Assembly: GCF_014287355.1 (NCBI RefSeq)
Contig: NZ_JACOPE010000001.1
Location: 868,001-932,000, forward strand
Reading direction: 5' to 3'
DNA length: 64,000 nt
Origin: Ruminococcus hominis
Lineage (GTDB): Bacteria > Bacillota > Clostridia > Lachnospirales > Lachnospiraceae
The position numbers were made by a program, and so were the translations under genes. This document shows, in pieces, positions 8,212 to 15,729 of this stretch (the stretch's first letter is position 1; each line of letters starts with the position of its first letter). The notes beneath the pieces were generated by a model. That model ran no database searches. It saw only the letters and a program-made list of their open reading frames with translations, and was not told the DNA's origin.

Positions 8212-8751
8212 ATGAGAAAAATAAATACAATACTTTCCGTATTACTGCTCGTGATTTTTATGCTGCATGGTCTTATGGGAAGTTTTATGCTTCTTGGAAT
8301 TGGAAGCAGTGCCGGGAAAATACTTGCATGGGTTGGAGTGGCTGTTCTTGCAGCACATACTGTGATTGGAGTCATACTTACCATAAATACTTTGAAAATT
8401 TCTAAAAATGCAGGTAACAGCTACTTAAAACAAAATGCAGTATTCTGGGCAAGGAGAGCCAGCGGACTTGCAATACTTATTCTGATGTTTTTCCATATAG
8501 GATTATTTGGCGGAGTACAGGACGGGATCTATATTTTGTTTCCGTTTACAACAGTAAAACTCATTACGCAGCTGTTACTGGTTGCAGCACTTTTTATTCA
8601 TCTTTTTATAAATATCCGTCCACTGCTTGTATCGCTTGGAATCATAAGCTATAAGGAGAGAAGAGGAGACATTTATCTGATATTGTCGGTTCTGCTGCTG
8701 TTTAGTGCAGGGGCAGTTATCATTTACTATATAGGATGGCATACATTATGA
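8212..8751 (+). CDS. Cytochrome-b-like membrane anchor of a fumarate reductase/succinate dehydrogenase-type complex
   Basis: The 179-aa protein has about five hydrophobic helices with several in-membrane histidines (HGLMG, AAHTVIG, FHIGLFG, FIHLF) that could ligate heme. It lies directly upstream of the flavoprotein and iron-sulfur subunits, the normal position of the quinone-reactive anchor. ATG 8212 is favoured by AGGTGAG 8 nt upstream; GTG 8200 is an alternative. Its stop overlaps the flavoprotein start (ATGA at 8748). Family assignment relies on context and His pattern, not on strong motifs. Confidence 0.65.
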   Translation: MRKINTILSVLLLVIFMLHGLMGSFMLLGIGSSAGKILAWVGVAVLAAHTVIGVILTINTLKISKNAGNSYLKQNAVFWARRASGLAILILMFFHIGLFGGVQDGIYILFPFTTVKLITQLLLVAALFIHLFINIRPLLVSLGIISYKERRGDIYLILSVLLLFSAGAVIIYYIGWHTL

Positions 8752-10304
8752 AAAAGAATATGATTATTGTCGGAGCAGGGCTTGCCGGTCTGTCGGCAGC
8801 TTTGCAGGCAGTAAAAGAAGGATGCAGTGTAAAGTTAATCTCTTCTCTGCCTTCTGAGAGAGCACAGTCAGTTATGGCAGAGGGCGGTATCAACGCCGCA
8901 CTTAATACCAAGGGAGAAGATGACAGTACACAGGAACATTACGAAGATACGATAAAAGCCGGATGCAATCTGGCAGATCCAAACGCAGTCTGGAATATGA
9001 CACAGGCGGCACCGGAAGTGGTAAAGTGGCTTCACAGCATCGGAGTGCAGTTTAATACATGTGGTTATGATGAACTGGATCTGAGAAATTTCGGGGGACA
9101 GAAAAAGAAACGGACAGCGTTTGCAAAGAGTGATACCGGAAAACAGATCATGACAGCTATGATAGATGCAGTACGGCGATTAGAAGTGCAGGGACAGATA
9201 GAGCGTTTTGAACATCACTCTTTCCGTACTTTACTGATGACAGCGAACATATGTCATGGATGTGTTGTCTGCGATAACTATACAGGTGAGATAAAAATGC
9301 TATATGCGGATGCAGTTATCGTGGCTTCCGGTGGTATGCATGGACTGTTTGGAAATACGACAGGTTCCTTAGCAAATACCGGTGAAGTAAGTGCCAGCCT
9401 GTTTTCGGCAGGTGTTCCTATGGCTAATCTTGAGATGATCCAGTATCATCCGACAACAGTTGAGATTGGCGGAAAGAAAATGCTGATCAGCGAAGCTGCC
9501 AGAGGAGAAGGTGGTCGCCTTTTCACATACAGGGATGGAAACCGATGGTATTTTATGGAAGAAAAATATCCGGAACTTGGCAATCTGATGCCAAGAGACA
9601 TCACTGCAAGAGAAATATGGAAAATAAGTAAGGAAAGTCCTGTTTATCTGGATATGACAGAGATACCTAAAGATGTGACAGACAGGAAACTTGCGGGGCT
9701 GGTATCGGATTGTCAGATTTATCTTCATAAGGATATCAGAAAAGAGCCGGTACAGGTTGTGCCGGGTATCCATTATTTTATGGGTGGTATTTACGTGGAC
9801 GAGAAGCATCGTACACCTGTCAGAAATCTATATGCTGCCGGAGAGTGCTGTGCACAGTATCATGGAGCAAATCGTCTTGGTGGTAATTCTTTGCTTGGAG
9901 CAATCTATGGTGGCAGAATTGCAGCACAGACTGCCTGCGAGGATGCAATGACAGCTAAGGATATGCTGGTAACAGAGACGCAAGAGCTGGCAGATTTGTG
10001 TGAATCCATCAGCCAGCCTGATAAGAAGAAAATAAATAAAATCATGCTAAATACACTTGGAGTTGTAAGAAATCGGAAACGCATGGAAGAAGAACTGGAG
10101 AAGCTATGCCAAATAAAAGGCTCACTTTCACTGCTGGGACAGGCTGCAATCATGAGTGCCATCGAAAGAACAGAGAGCAGAGGTGCACACTACAGAGAAG
10201 ACTATCCGAAGAAAAATGATGATTTTGCAAGAACAACCATTGCAAGCTATAATGGACAAAAGATACAGATACATTTTGAAGAAATTCCGGAAAGGCGGCA
10301 GTAA
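8748..10304 (+). CDS. FAD-binding fumarate reductase/succinate dehydrogenase-like flavoprotein
   Basis: The 518-aa subunit begins with the FAD dinucleotide fold IIVGAGLAGLSAALQA. It keeps the catalytic-site regions QYHPTT, SEAARGEGGRLF and AGECCAQYHGANRLGGNSLL, and the C-terminal ESRGAHYREDYP. At the place where FrdA/SdhA proteins carry the FAD-linking histidine (SHTVAAEGG) this protein has AQSVMAEGG, so the FAD is probably non-covalent. The start at 8748 overlaps the upstream stop. There is no signal peptide, so it acts on the cytoplasmic side. The substrate is presumed to be fumarate/succinate. Confidence 0.85.
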   Translation: MKKNMIIVGAGLAGLSAALQAVKEGCSVKLISSLPSERAQSVMAEGGINAALNTKGEDDSTQEHYEDTIKAGCNLADPNAVWNMTQAAPEVVKWLHSIGVQFNTCGYDELDLRNFGGQKKKRTAFAKSDTGKQIMTAMIDAVRRLEVQGQIERFEHHSFRTLLMTANICHGCVVCDNYTGEIKMLYADAVIVASGGMHGLFGNTTGSLANTGEVSASLFSAGVPMANLEMIQYHPTTVEIGGKKMLISEAARGEGGRLFTYRDGNRWYFMEEKYPELGNLMPRDITAREIWKISKESPVYLDMTEIPKDVTDRKLAGLVSDCQIYLHKDIRKEPVQVVPGIHYFMGGIYVDEKHRTPVRNLYAAGECCAQYHGANRLGGNSLLGAIYGGRIAAQTACEDAMTAKDMLVTETQELADLCESISQPDKKKINKIMLNTLGVVRNRKRMEEELEKLCQIKGSLSLLGQAAIMSAIERTESRGAHYREDYPKKNDDFARTTIASYNGQKIQIHFEEIPERRQ

Positions 10305-10306
10305 AA

Positions 10307-11008
10307 ATGAGATATACCATTCGTATAAAGCGTCAGGAAAATAAAGAAGCAAAGCCTTTCTGGCAGGAATTTGAAATAGAAGCAGAGGGTGAGCTTTCCA
10401 TTGCAGCTATGCTGAATGAACTGAATGCAAGACAGAAACTTACTGATAAATCAGGCAAAGAAGCTGAACCGATTTCATGGGAATGCGGCTGTATGGTGAA
10501 AAAATGCGGGGCATGTGCGATGCGAATCAATGGTCTGCCAGAACTTGCCTGTTCTACATTTTTGCAATCTCTAAAGGGAAAAGTAATTGTACTGGAACCT
10601 TTGAGTAAATTTCCGGTAGTAAAAGATCTGATCGTCGACAGGTCAGTTGTTTTTGAAAATCTTAAGAAGATCAACCTGTGGCTTGAAAGCGATGCATATA
10701 TGACAGAGTATACTCATGAGATACGCTATCAATCAGCAAGATGTCTTATGTGTGGATGTTGTCTTGAGGTCTGTCCGAATTTTGATTTTGGGAAAGACTT
10801 CGCAGGTGCCATTGCTCCGGTAAACGCATACAGGATACTGAATGAGGAGCAGGATACTTCACACCATGAACAAATAGCAGAGAAATATAGGAAACATTAT
10901 TTTGAAGGATGTGGGAAATCACTATCATGCCAGAATATATGTCCGGCAGGGATTCCGGTGGAGGAGCTTATGGTAAGGTCAAATGCAGCCGCTGTGTGGA
11001 AGAAATGA
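10307..11008 (+). CDS. Iron-sulfur subunit of the fumarate reductase-like complex
   Basis: The 233-aa protein has a plant-type ferredoxin domain with WECGCMVKKCGACAM and a distal Cys for the 2Fe-2S cluster. A bacterial-type domain follows with CLMCGCCLEVCPNF and CGKSLSCQNICPAGIP for the further clusters. It would pass electrons between the membrane anchor and the flavoprotein. It starts 2 nt after the flavoprotein stop and ends the operon that begins with the metal regulator. A terminator follows at 11090. Confidence 0.85.
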   Translation: MRYTIRIKRQENKEAKPFWQEFEIEAEGELSIAAMLNELNARQKLTDKSGKEAEPISWECGCMVKKCGACAMRINGLPELACSTFLQSLKGKVIVLEPLSKFPVVKDLIVDRSVVFENLKKINLWLESDAYMTEYTHEIRYQSARCLMCGCCLEVCPNFDFGKDFAGAIAPVNAYRILNEEQDTSHHEQIAEKYRKHYFEGCGKSLSCQNICPAGIPVEELMVRSNAAAVWKK

Positions 11009-11089
11009 TTAAAAAGAGCTGGAAGTTTTTCTAGCTTAATCTTCTACATGGAAGACATGCTCTATCATACAAAATTATAGTAGAGAAAA

Positions 11090-11124
11090 AGAGATATCAG
11101 TATATTACTGGCATCTCTTTTTTA
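11090..11124 (+). terminator. Intrinsic terminator after the redox operon
   Basis: The stem AGAGAT-TCAGTA pairs with TACTGG-ATCTCT with one mismatch and is followed by a run of seven T. It lies 80 nt beyond the iron-sulfur gene. Confidence 0.75.
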
Positions 11125-11152
11125 TTTCGAGTGTACGGTGAGTACAGATAAA

Positions 11153-11707
11153 TTATGATTTTTTCCAATGCTTTTGGGGTTCATATTTTCCACAGTCATC
11201 ACAGGTTTGTGGCCAGTTGATTTTCCACTCAAAATATTCATCTCTGGTAATCACGCCAGATTTCAGTTCTTCTTTTCTAAGAGTCCATTCTTTCAAAAAA
11301 TCATTGAGAACCCCATAATTAAACCACATGCCAACAGGTGGATGGACTGGCCAGTCGTCAGAGTCATGATAGCGGACGGCGGTATCTTCACTGGAATTGC
11401 ATTTTTCACCGGGATAAGTCTCTAATTGAAATAGTTTAATCATACCGGGATTAAATTCATCAATCCAAAAAAGTGTTTCCATTAATTCTTCGGCATTCAT
11501 TATAGTTGGTTCATACAGAGCAATTGGGTTCACATCGAGAATTTTAGCCATTTCAGTAACCAGATCTTTACGGGGAACCCGGTAGTTGGTTTCGTATTGA
11601 GCAAGGCGATTTGCACCTTTATCGCCCCAGCCGAGAGCTGCACCGAGTTCTGCCTGTGTCATATTCCGGAATGTCCGGATTTTTTTTATTTTATCACCAA
11701 TCGTCAT
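11153..11707 (-). CDS. XRE-family transcriptional repressor of the element
   Basis: The 184-aa protein has an N-terminal HTH (MTIGDKIKKIRTFRNMTQAELGAALGWGDKGANRLAQYE). Its C-terminal domain is rich in Trp and ends with CDDCGKYEPQKHWKKS, a possible metal-binding CxxC. The start at 11707 is preceded by AGGAA on the minus strand and by its own promoter (TTTACA/TAAAAT) at 11740-11768. Divergent transcription toward the excisionase and integrase genes, with matching operators between, fits a repressor of element excision. Targets are inferred from position. Confidence 0.8.
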   Translation of the reverse strand: MTIGDKIKKIRTFRNMTQAELGAALGWGDKGANRLAQYETNYRVPRKDLVTEMAKILDVNPIALYEPTIMNAEELMETLFWIDEFNPGMIKLFQLETYPGEKCNSSEDTAVRYHDSDDWPVHPPVGMWFNYGVLNDFLKEWTLRKEELKSGVITRDEYFEWKINWPQTCDDCGKYEPQKHWKKS

Positions 11708-11739
11708 ATCAGATTTCCTGCTTTCTATTTGATAATTCC

Positions 11740-11863
11740 ATTTTACTATCAAAATCTCAAAATGTAAACAGAAACATTCGCATTTGAGCGAATAAAAAAA
11801 CTTGACATTAACATTAAAGCGAAATATAATGACAGTATAATCAATATTCGCATAAAAGCGAAT
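11740..11863. promoter_or_regulatory. Divergent promoters with paired ATTCGC-N6-GCGAAT operators
   Basis: Plus strand: TTGACA 11802-11807 and TATAAT 11825-11830, 17-bp spacing. Minus strand: TTTACA (11763-11768) and TAAAAT (11740-11745), 17-bp spacing. Two identical-arm palindromes, ATTCGC-N6-GCGAAT, lie at 11776-11793 and 11846-11863, one on each flank of the plus promoter. A half site (AAGCGAAA) lies in its spacer. The layout fits a repressor switch controlled by the adjacent XRE protein. Confidence 0.8.
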
Positions 11864-11992
11864 GGACAAGGCTGAGATGAAAAAAATCAAATTTTTTATG
11901 AAAAATATGACCTTATCGCCTCTGCCACGTGTGATTAGTAGAAAAAGGTTTTGAATAGGAATTCAAGAGCTTTTCCGCACCTTGAAAATTGA

Positions 11993-12337
11993 ATGAGCTG
12001 TATAGGTGCCCTTAGAGGATTAAAGGACAACACAGAGTTCCACCGCTATACCAGAGAGTAGTATGTGGAAATCGAAGATACTCCGGCAACGGCTGGTATG
12101 CTTGAAAAGAAGCTGGCAGCATTCAGAAAAGTTCTGATAGAGGTCAAATGTAACGTTGACACCGCCTGTACGAATGGAAGCCAACACGCCGAACAGAAAA
12201 AGATTCATCATTAGGTAAAACCAGAAACAACAGGAGAAGGTACTGACAACGGGCATGAAACCGCTGTCTGGGAGGTGATGCAAAAGAATACGGAGGAAAG
12301 GAGGTATGTGCATCATGAGAAAGACAACAGAGTATAA
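11993..12337 (+). pseudogene. Unrecognised element ORF interrupted by two in-frame TAG codons
   Basis: One frame starting at ATG 11993 reads MSCIGALRGLKDNTEFHRYT, meets TAG at 12059, continues as YVEIEDTPATAGMLEKKLAA... to TAG at 12212, and then reaches TAA at 12335. It would be 114 codons if the ambers were read through. I do not recognise the product. It lies downstream of the plus-strand promoter at 11802 and overlaps the next gene in another frame. Decay is the simplest explanation, although all internal stops are amber. Confidence 0.4.
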
Positions 12338-12509
12338 CACTGAAAATCGTCTGACTGTGGACATTGAAGGCTTAATGGCAATGTTATCCTGTGGTGCTGT
12401 CACAGCAAGAAAAATTGCAGATTGTGCAGAAGCAAAGATCATTGTTGGCAGACGTGTTCTCTATAACGTAGATAAGATAAAAAAATATCTTGATGCAATG
12501 GCAGTGTAA
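12315..12509 (+). CDS. Small excisionase-like DNA-binding protein
   Basis: The 64-aa protein (MRKTTEYNTENRLTVDIEGL, then LSCGAVTARKIADCAEAKIIVGRRVLYNVDKIKKYLD) has the winged-helix pattern of MerR/Xis-type excisionases. Similar short proteins (I recall DUF6462) sit just before tyrosine integrases on clostridial elements. ATG 12315 is chosen because AAAGGAGG (12297-12304) is 10 nt away; ATG 12306 is too close. It probably directs excision or supplies a recombination directionality factor. Confidence 0.7.
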   Translation: MRKTTEYNTENRLTVDIEGLMAMLSCGAVTARKIADCAEAKIIVGRRVLYNVDKIKKYLDAMAV

Positions 12510-12709
12510 TGGATGAGAACAGGAGAAAACAACGAATTTCCTTCGGAATGAGAGTGCAAAGAAAAATTAGTGTTTTTCAAGAATTTACCCTTGGAAATCC
12601 TAAAATATTATGTTAATCTGTGAACAGATATCAGACAGATTATGACTGATACGAACAGGACAAAAATCATTCCGAATAACAAACAACGAATGTGAAAGGA
12701 ATGATTAGT

Positions 12710-13933
12710 ATGGCAAGAAAAGACAATAAAGGCAGAAATTTAAAAACTGGAGAAAGTCAGCGTCCAGACGGACGTTATATGTATCGTTACAAAGATGAGC
12801 TTACCGGAAAGCGTGTTACAATCTATGACATGGATCTGGCAAGTCTGCGTGAGCAGGAAAAGAAAATCAATAAAGATATTGACGATCAGCTTATTACGGA
12901 CACATCTGTAAAGAAATTGACGGTAAATGGATTATTTAAGCGATATATGGCGACAAAGAATATCCGGGAAAAAACGAAAAAGGACTACTGGCGAACATGG
13001 AATTATCGGATAAAGAATACTCTTGGAAACATCCGTGTAGTTGATTTTAAGACATCTCATGTACGGACATTTTTTTCAGGACTTTCGGATGAGGATTTGG
13101 CACACAGCACGATTAAAAGTATGTATGCTTTATTAAACCCAGCATTTAATATGGCTGTGGAGGATGGGATTATCCGTAAAAATCCGGTAACAGGAACTCT
13201 TGGCGATTATGGTGCTGCTGCAAAGGAGAAAGAGGCATTAACGCTGGAACAACAAGAGAAGCTTCTGAAATTTGTGGAGAACAGTAAGGTGTATAAGCCG
13301 CATTTGCAAATGATGCAGATTATGTTTGGAGCCGGCCTGAGAATAAGTGAAACAATCGGATTGACCTGGTCAGATGTGGATATGAAAAACCGGGAAATTC
13401 ATGTGAATGGACAGCTTGTTTATTATGAGGGAGAAGAAGGTTATTGTTTCCATGATTCGGAGACAAAAACGGATGCTGGAATCAGAACAATTCCTATGAC
13501 TCAGACCGTATATGATGCGTTTCGTAAGCAGAAGGAATTAAATTTGATGTTGGGATTGCAGAGTAATGTAGAGATTGGTAAACGCAGTGGTTTTATTTTT
13601 AACACAAAACATGGGCGTCCGATTATGCCAGCAGGTGTGAATAGTTTTCTGAAGAATATCGTTAATGCCTATAATAAGAGAGAAACAATATTGGCGGAAA
13701 ATGAGAACAGGGAGCCAGAACTGATGCCTCATATATCTGCACACATTCTTCGTCACACAGGATGTACCAGATTGGGTGAGAATAATGTTAATCCGAAAGT
13801 TATGCAATATGTAATGGGACATTCTGATGCGAAGATCACTATGAATATCTACAATCATATCGCTGAAATGGCTCATGTAGAAAATGAGATGTCAAAAATG
13901 AATCTGCCGGAAACTGTACCTGCTGTGGTGTAA
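12710..13933 (+). CDS. int: Tyrosine recombinase/integrase (Tn916-like)
   Basis: The 407-aa protein has an N-terminal arm-binding domain (ARKDNKGRNLKTGESQRPDG, then YMYRYKDELTGKRVTIY), a core-binding domain at about 65-165, and a catalytic domain with GAGLRISETIGLTW (first Arg), HILRHTGCT (His-x-x-Arg), GHSDAKIT (His) and the tyrosine in MNIYNH. The full catalytic set is present, so the enzyme looks functional although much of the element is decayed. ATG 12710 follows AAAGGA with 9-nt spacing. Its stop codon lies inside the first of six GGTGTAA repeats. Confidence 0.9.
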   Translation: MARKDNKGRNLKTGESQRPDGRYMYRYKDELTGKRVTIYDMDLASLREQEKKINKDIDDQLITDTSVKKLTVNGLFKRYMATKNIREKTKKDYWRTWNYRIKNTLGNIRVVDFKTSHVRTFFSGLSDEDLAHSTIKSMYALLNPAFNMAVEDGIIRKNPVTGTLGDYGAAAKEKEALTLEQQEKLLKFVENSKVYKPHLQMMQIMFGAGLRISETIGLTWSDVDMKNREIHVNGQLVYYEGEEGYCFHDSETKTDAGIRTIPMTQTVYDAFRKQKELNLMLGLQSNVEIGKRSGFIFNTKHGRPIMPAGVNSFLKNIVNAYNKRETILAENENREPELMPHISAHILRHTGCTRLGENNVNPKVMQYVMGHSDAKITMNIYNHIAEMAHVENEMSKMNLPETVPAVV

Positions 13934-14014
13934 ATGTAAGTCGATGGTGTAATTTGGTGTAAATAAAGTGAGTGTTACACCAAAATCAAATGAAATGGTG
14001 TAAAAATGGTGTAA
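13927..14014. repeat. Six GGTGTAA repeats, likely integrase arm-type sites
   Basis: GGTGTAA occurs at 13927, 13946, 13956, 13997 and 14008, and inverted (TTACACC) at 13975. Clusters of short direct repeats immediately beyond the integrase gene are where the N-terminal domain of Tn916-type integrases binds. The first copy overlaps the integrase stop codon. Confidence 0.65.
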
Positions 14015-14053
14015 AATCAAGAAAATCGAGTGCGAAAGCAAGTGAAAAACCTC

Positions 14054-14082
14054 TGTGAAGCCCATAAAATCAAGGCTTCACA
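14054..14082. other. Inverted repeat near the presumed element/chromosome junction
   Basis: TGTGAAGCC (14054-14062) and GGCTTCACA (14074-14082) are perfect complements 11 nt apart. Sequence from about 14069 onward resembles the region before the third hsp20 gene (27279), so the chromosome probably begins here. The core attachment site may lie in or beside this repeat. The left end of the element is not in the window, so this is not proven. Confidence 0.4.
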
Positions 14083-14098
14083 AATTCTTCACAAAAAA

Positions 14099-14141
14099 TT
14101 AGCACTCACCTCTTGACAGTGCTAATAATGAGTGCTATATT
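14099..14141 (+). promoter_or_regulatory. CIRCE operator overlapping the hsp20 promoter
   Basis: TTAGCACTC-N9-CAGTGCTAA (14099-14125) matches the HrcA operator CIRCE at 17 of 18 arm positions. The -35 box TTGACA (14113-14118) lies inside it, and TATATT (14136-14141) follows after 17 bp. HrcA binding would block initiation, so both downstream hsp20 genes should be heat-inducible. Confidence 0.88.
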
Positions 14142-14273
14142 ACATATAGAACAAAGGAGGAGGAACAAAAAGAAGAGTTCCGAATCCGGAGTTGAAAATG
14201 TTGATAACACTCAGGAGCAATCCGAAAGTGCTTGATTAGATTTTAAGATATCTTTTGAAAGGAGATATGACTT

Positions 14274-14702
14274 ATGTTAATGCCTAGTATTTTTGGAGAG
14301 AATTTGTTAGATGACTTTTTTGGATTCCCATTTGATGGAAATTATAATTATAATGCAGCAGGTTTGATGACCACAGATGTGAAAGACACAGATCATGGTT
14401 ATGAAGTAACGATGAACATGCCGGGAGTAAAGAAGGAAGATGTGAAAGCTGAACTGAAGGATGGCTACTTGACCGTCAGTGCTGTATCGAATAAGCAGAC
14501 AGATGAGAAGAACTCGGAGGGCAAATATCTCAGACGTGAACGTTACAGCGGTTCATGCAGCAGAAGCTTTTATGTTGGTGAAGGTGTTAAACAGGAAGAC
14601 ATCAAGGCTAAGTTCGAGGATGGCACTTTGAAGCTTGAAATTCCGAAAGAGGAAGCAAAGCCTGCAGTAGAGCAGAAGAAATATATATCCATTGAGGGAT
14701 AA
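14274..14702 (+). CDS. Small heat-shock protein, Hsp20/alpha-crystallin family (copy 1)
   Basis: The 142-aa chaperone has the start MLMPSIFGENLLDDFF, an alpha-crystallin domain at about residues 35-130 (DHGYEVTMNMPGVKKEDVKA, YLTVSA) and the C-terminal beta strand LKLEIPKEEAK. Such proteins hold unfolding proteins in large oligomers in the cytoplasm. AAAGGAGAT precedes the ATG. CIRCE control is visible upstream. It is followed by a second hsp20 83 nt later, and the two are likely co-transcribed. Confidence 0.92.
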   Translation: MLMPSIFGENLLDDFFGFPFDGNYNYNAAGLMTTDVKDTDHGYEVTMNMPGVKKEDVKAELKDGYLTVSAVSNKQTDEKNSEGKYLRRERYSGSCSRSFYVGEGVKQEDIKAKFEDGTLKLEIPKEEAKPAVEQKKYISIEG

Positions 14703-14785
14703 TGATTCATCGGCTCAGATGTTTTTAGACAATAACAGTTAACAGATTGGAATATAGATATTTGATTGAAAAGGAGATATGACTT

Positions 14786-15244
14786 ATGTTACCTAGCATT
14801 TTTAACAATAATTTATTTGATGATTTCTTTGATTTTCCATTTTATTATGACAACAGAGCAGAAGATAAGGCAGAGAAGAAACTGTATGGTCACCATGCAG
14901 GCAATCTGATGAAGACAGATATCAAGGAACTGGACAATGGCTATGAACTTGAGATTGATCTTCCGGGCTTCAAGAAAGACGAGATTAAGGCTGAATTGAA
15001 TAATGGTTACCTGACCGTCAGTGCAGCAAAGGGTCTTGATGAAGATAAGGAAGACAAGAAGACAGGCAAGTACATCAGACGTGAGCGTTATGCAGGCGCA
15101 TGTCAGAGAAGCTATTATGTTGGCGAAGATATCACAGAAGAGGATATCAAGGCATCCTTTGAACATGGTATTCTGACACTGTTCGTACCTAAGAAAGAAG
15201 CAAAACCTGCTGTAGAAGAGAAGAAATATATTTCTATCCAGTAA
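14786..15244 (+). CDS. Small heat-shock protein, Hsp20 family (copy 2)
   Basis: The 152-aa paralogue starts MLPSIFNNNLFDDFFDFPFY. Its alpha-crystallin domain includes LDNGYELEIDLPGFKKDEIK and RRERYAGACQRSYYVGEDI. It differs from copy 1 by a short insert (AEKKLYGHHAG) that it shares with the third copy at 27474. No separate CIRCE lies before it, so it should depend on the copy 1 promoter. The AAAAGGAGAT ribosome site matches copy 1 closely, showing the tandem duplication. A strong terminator follows. Confidence 0.92.
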   Translation: MLPSIFNNNLFDDFFDFPFYYDNRAEDKAEKKLYGHHAGNLMKTDIKELDNGYELEIDLPGFKKDEIKAELNNGYLTVSAAKGLDEDKEDKKTGKYIRRERYAGACQRSYYVGEDITEEDIKASFEHGILTLFVPKKEAKPAVEEKKYISIQ

Positions 15245-15293
15245 AAAATAAATGTATATGAAGCGCAGGAATTCTAAGCAAGTCCTGAATCAA

Positions 15294-15325
15294 AAAGGCC
15301 GCAGCCCATTTGGGTTGCGGCCTTT
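15294..15325 (+). terminator. Terminator after the hsp20 pair
   Basis: AAAGGCCGCAGCCC pairs with GGGTTGCGGCCTTT (one G-T) around an ATTT loop, with short T-runs beyond. It lies 50 nt after the stop codon. Confidence 0.75.
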
Positions 15326-15405
15326 CGCTACTTTTAGGGTTTTAAATAAATCGGATGCAAAAATGAAAATAATTGGAGCTGTTTAGAATCAGCTTCAAAA
15401 GTTGG

Positions 15406-15458
15406 AAGGCTTTATAATCTTAGAATTAGAGACGATTTTGGATTATAAAGCCTTTTTT
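15406..15458. terminator. Second long-loop hairpin with T-run
   Basis: AAGGCTTTATAATC and GATTATAAAGCCTT are perfect 14-bp arms around a 21-nt loop, ending in TTTTTT. It may terminate read-through or antisense transcription. Confidence 0.55.
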
Positions 15459-15459
15459 G

Positions 15460-15729
15460 TGGATAAAAATGTCAATTTATATAGATGTGGTTGAAAAGTT
15501 GTCGAATCTTGTCGAAATGTTGTGGGCAAACAGGGTCTGTGCTCTGGAACTGTCACATTCCCTGGCAATCTGAAGAGTGCAGTAGCTCTTTAATGCGGAG
15601 CGAATCTGCAAGGTTTCATTCATGTCATCGACATGAAGGTGCTGATCGGCTTGTTGACCGGTATATCGGTATGTAGTATTATATGAGTTGAAAAAATGGA
15701 CAGTTAAAGAGAAAGGCGAAGCATAGCGA
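15460..15729. other. Gene-free stretch with an unassigned antisense remnant
   Basis: No convincing gene is seen. A minus-strand frame across 15477-15690 reads DDMNETLQIRSALKSYCTLQ and SRAQTLFAHNISTRFDNFS, which looks protein-like. It has no clear start, and I do not recognise it. It may be the tail of a lost gene. No terminator or promoter is obvious. Confidence 0.3.

Noticed and set aside
1-14090. Plasmid origin or complete conjugation machinery
   Set aside because: Only mobC, a broken relaxase and partition/replication remnants are seen. No type IV secretion genes are in the window.
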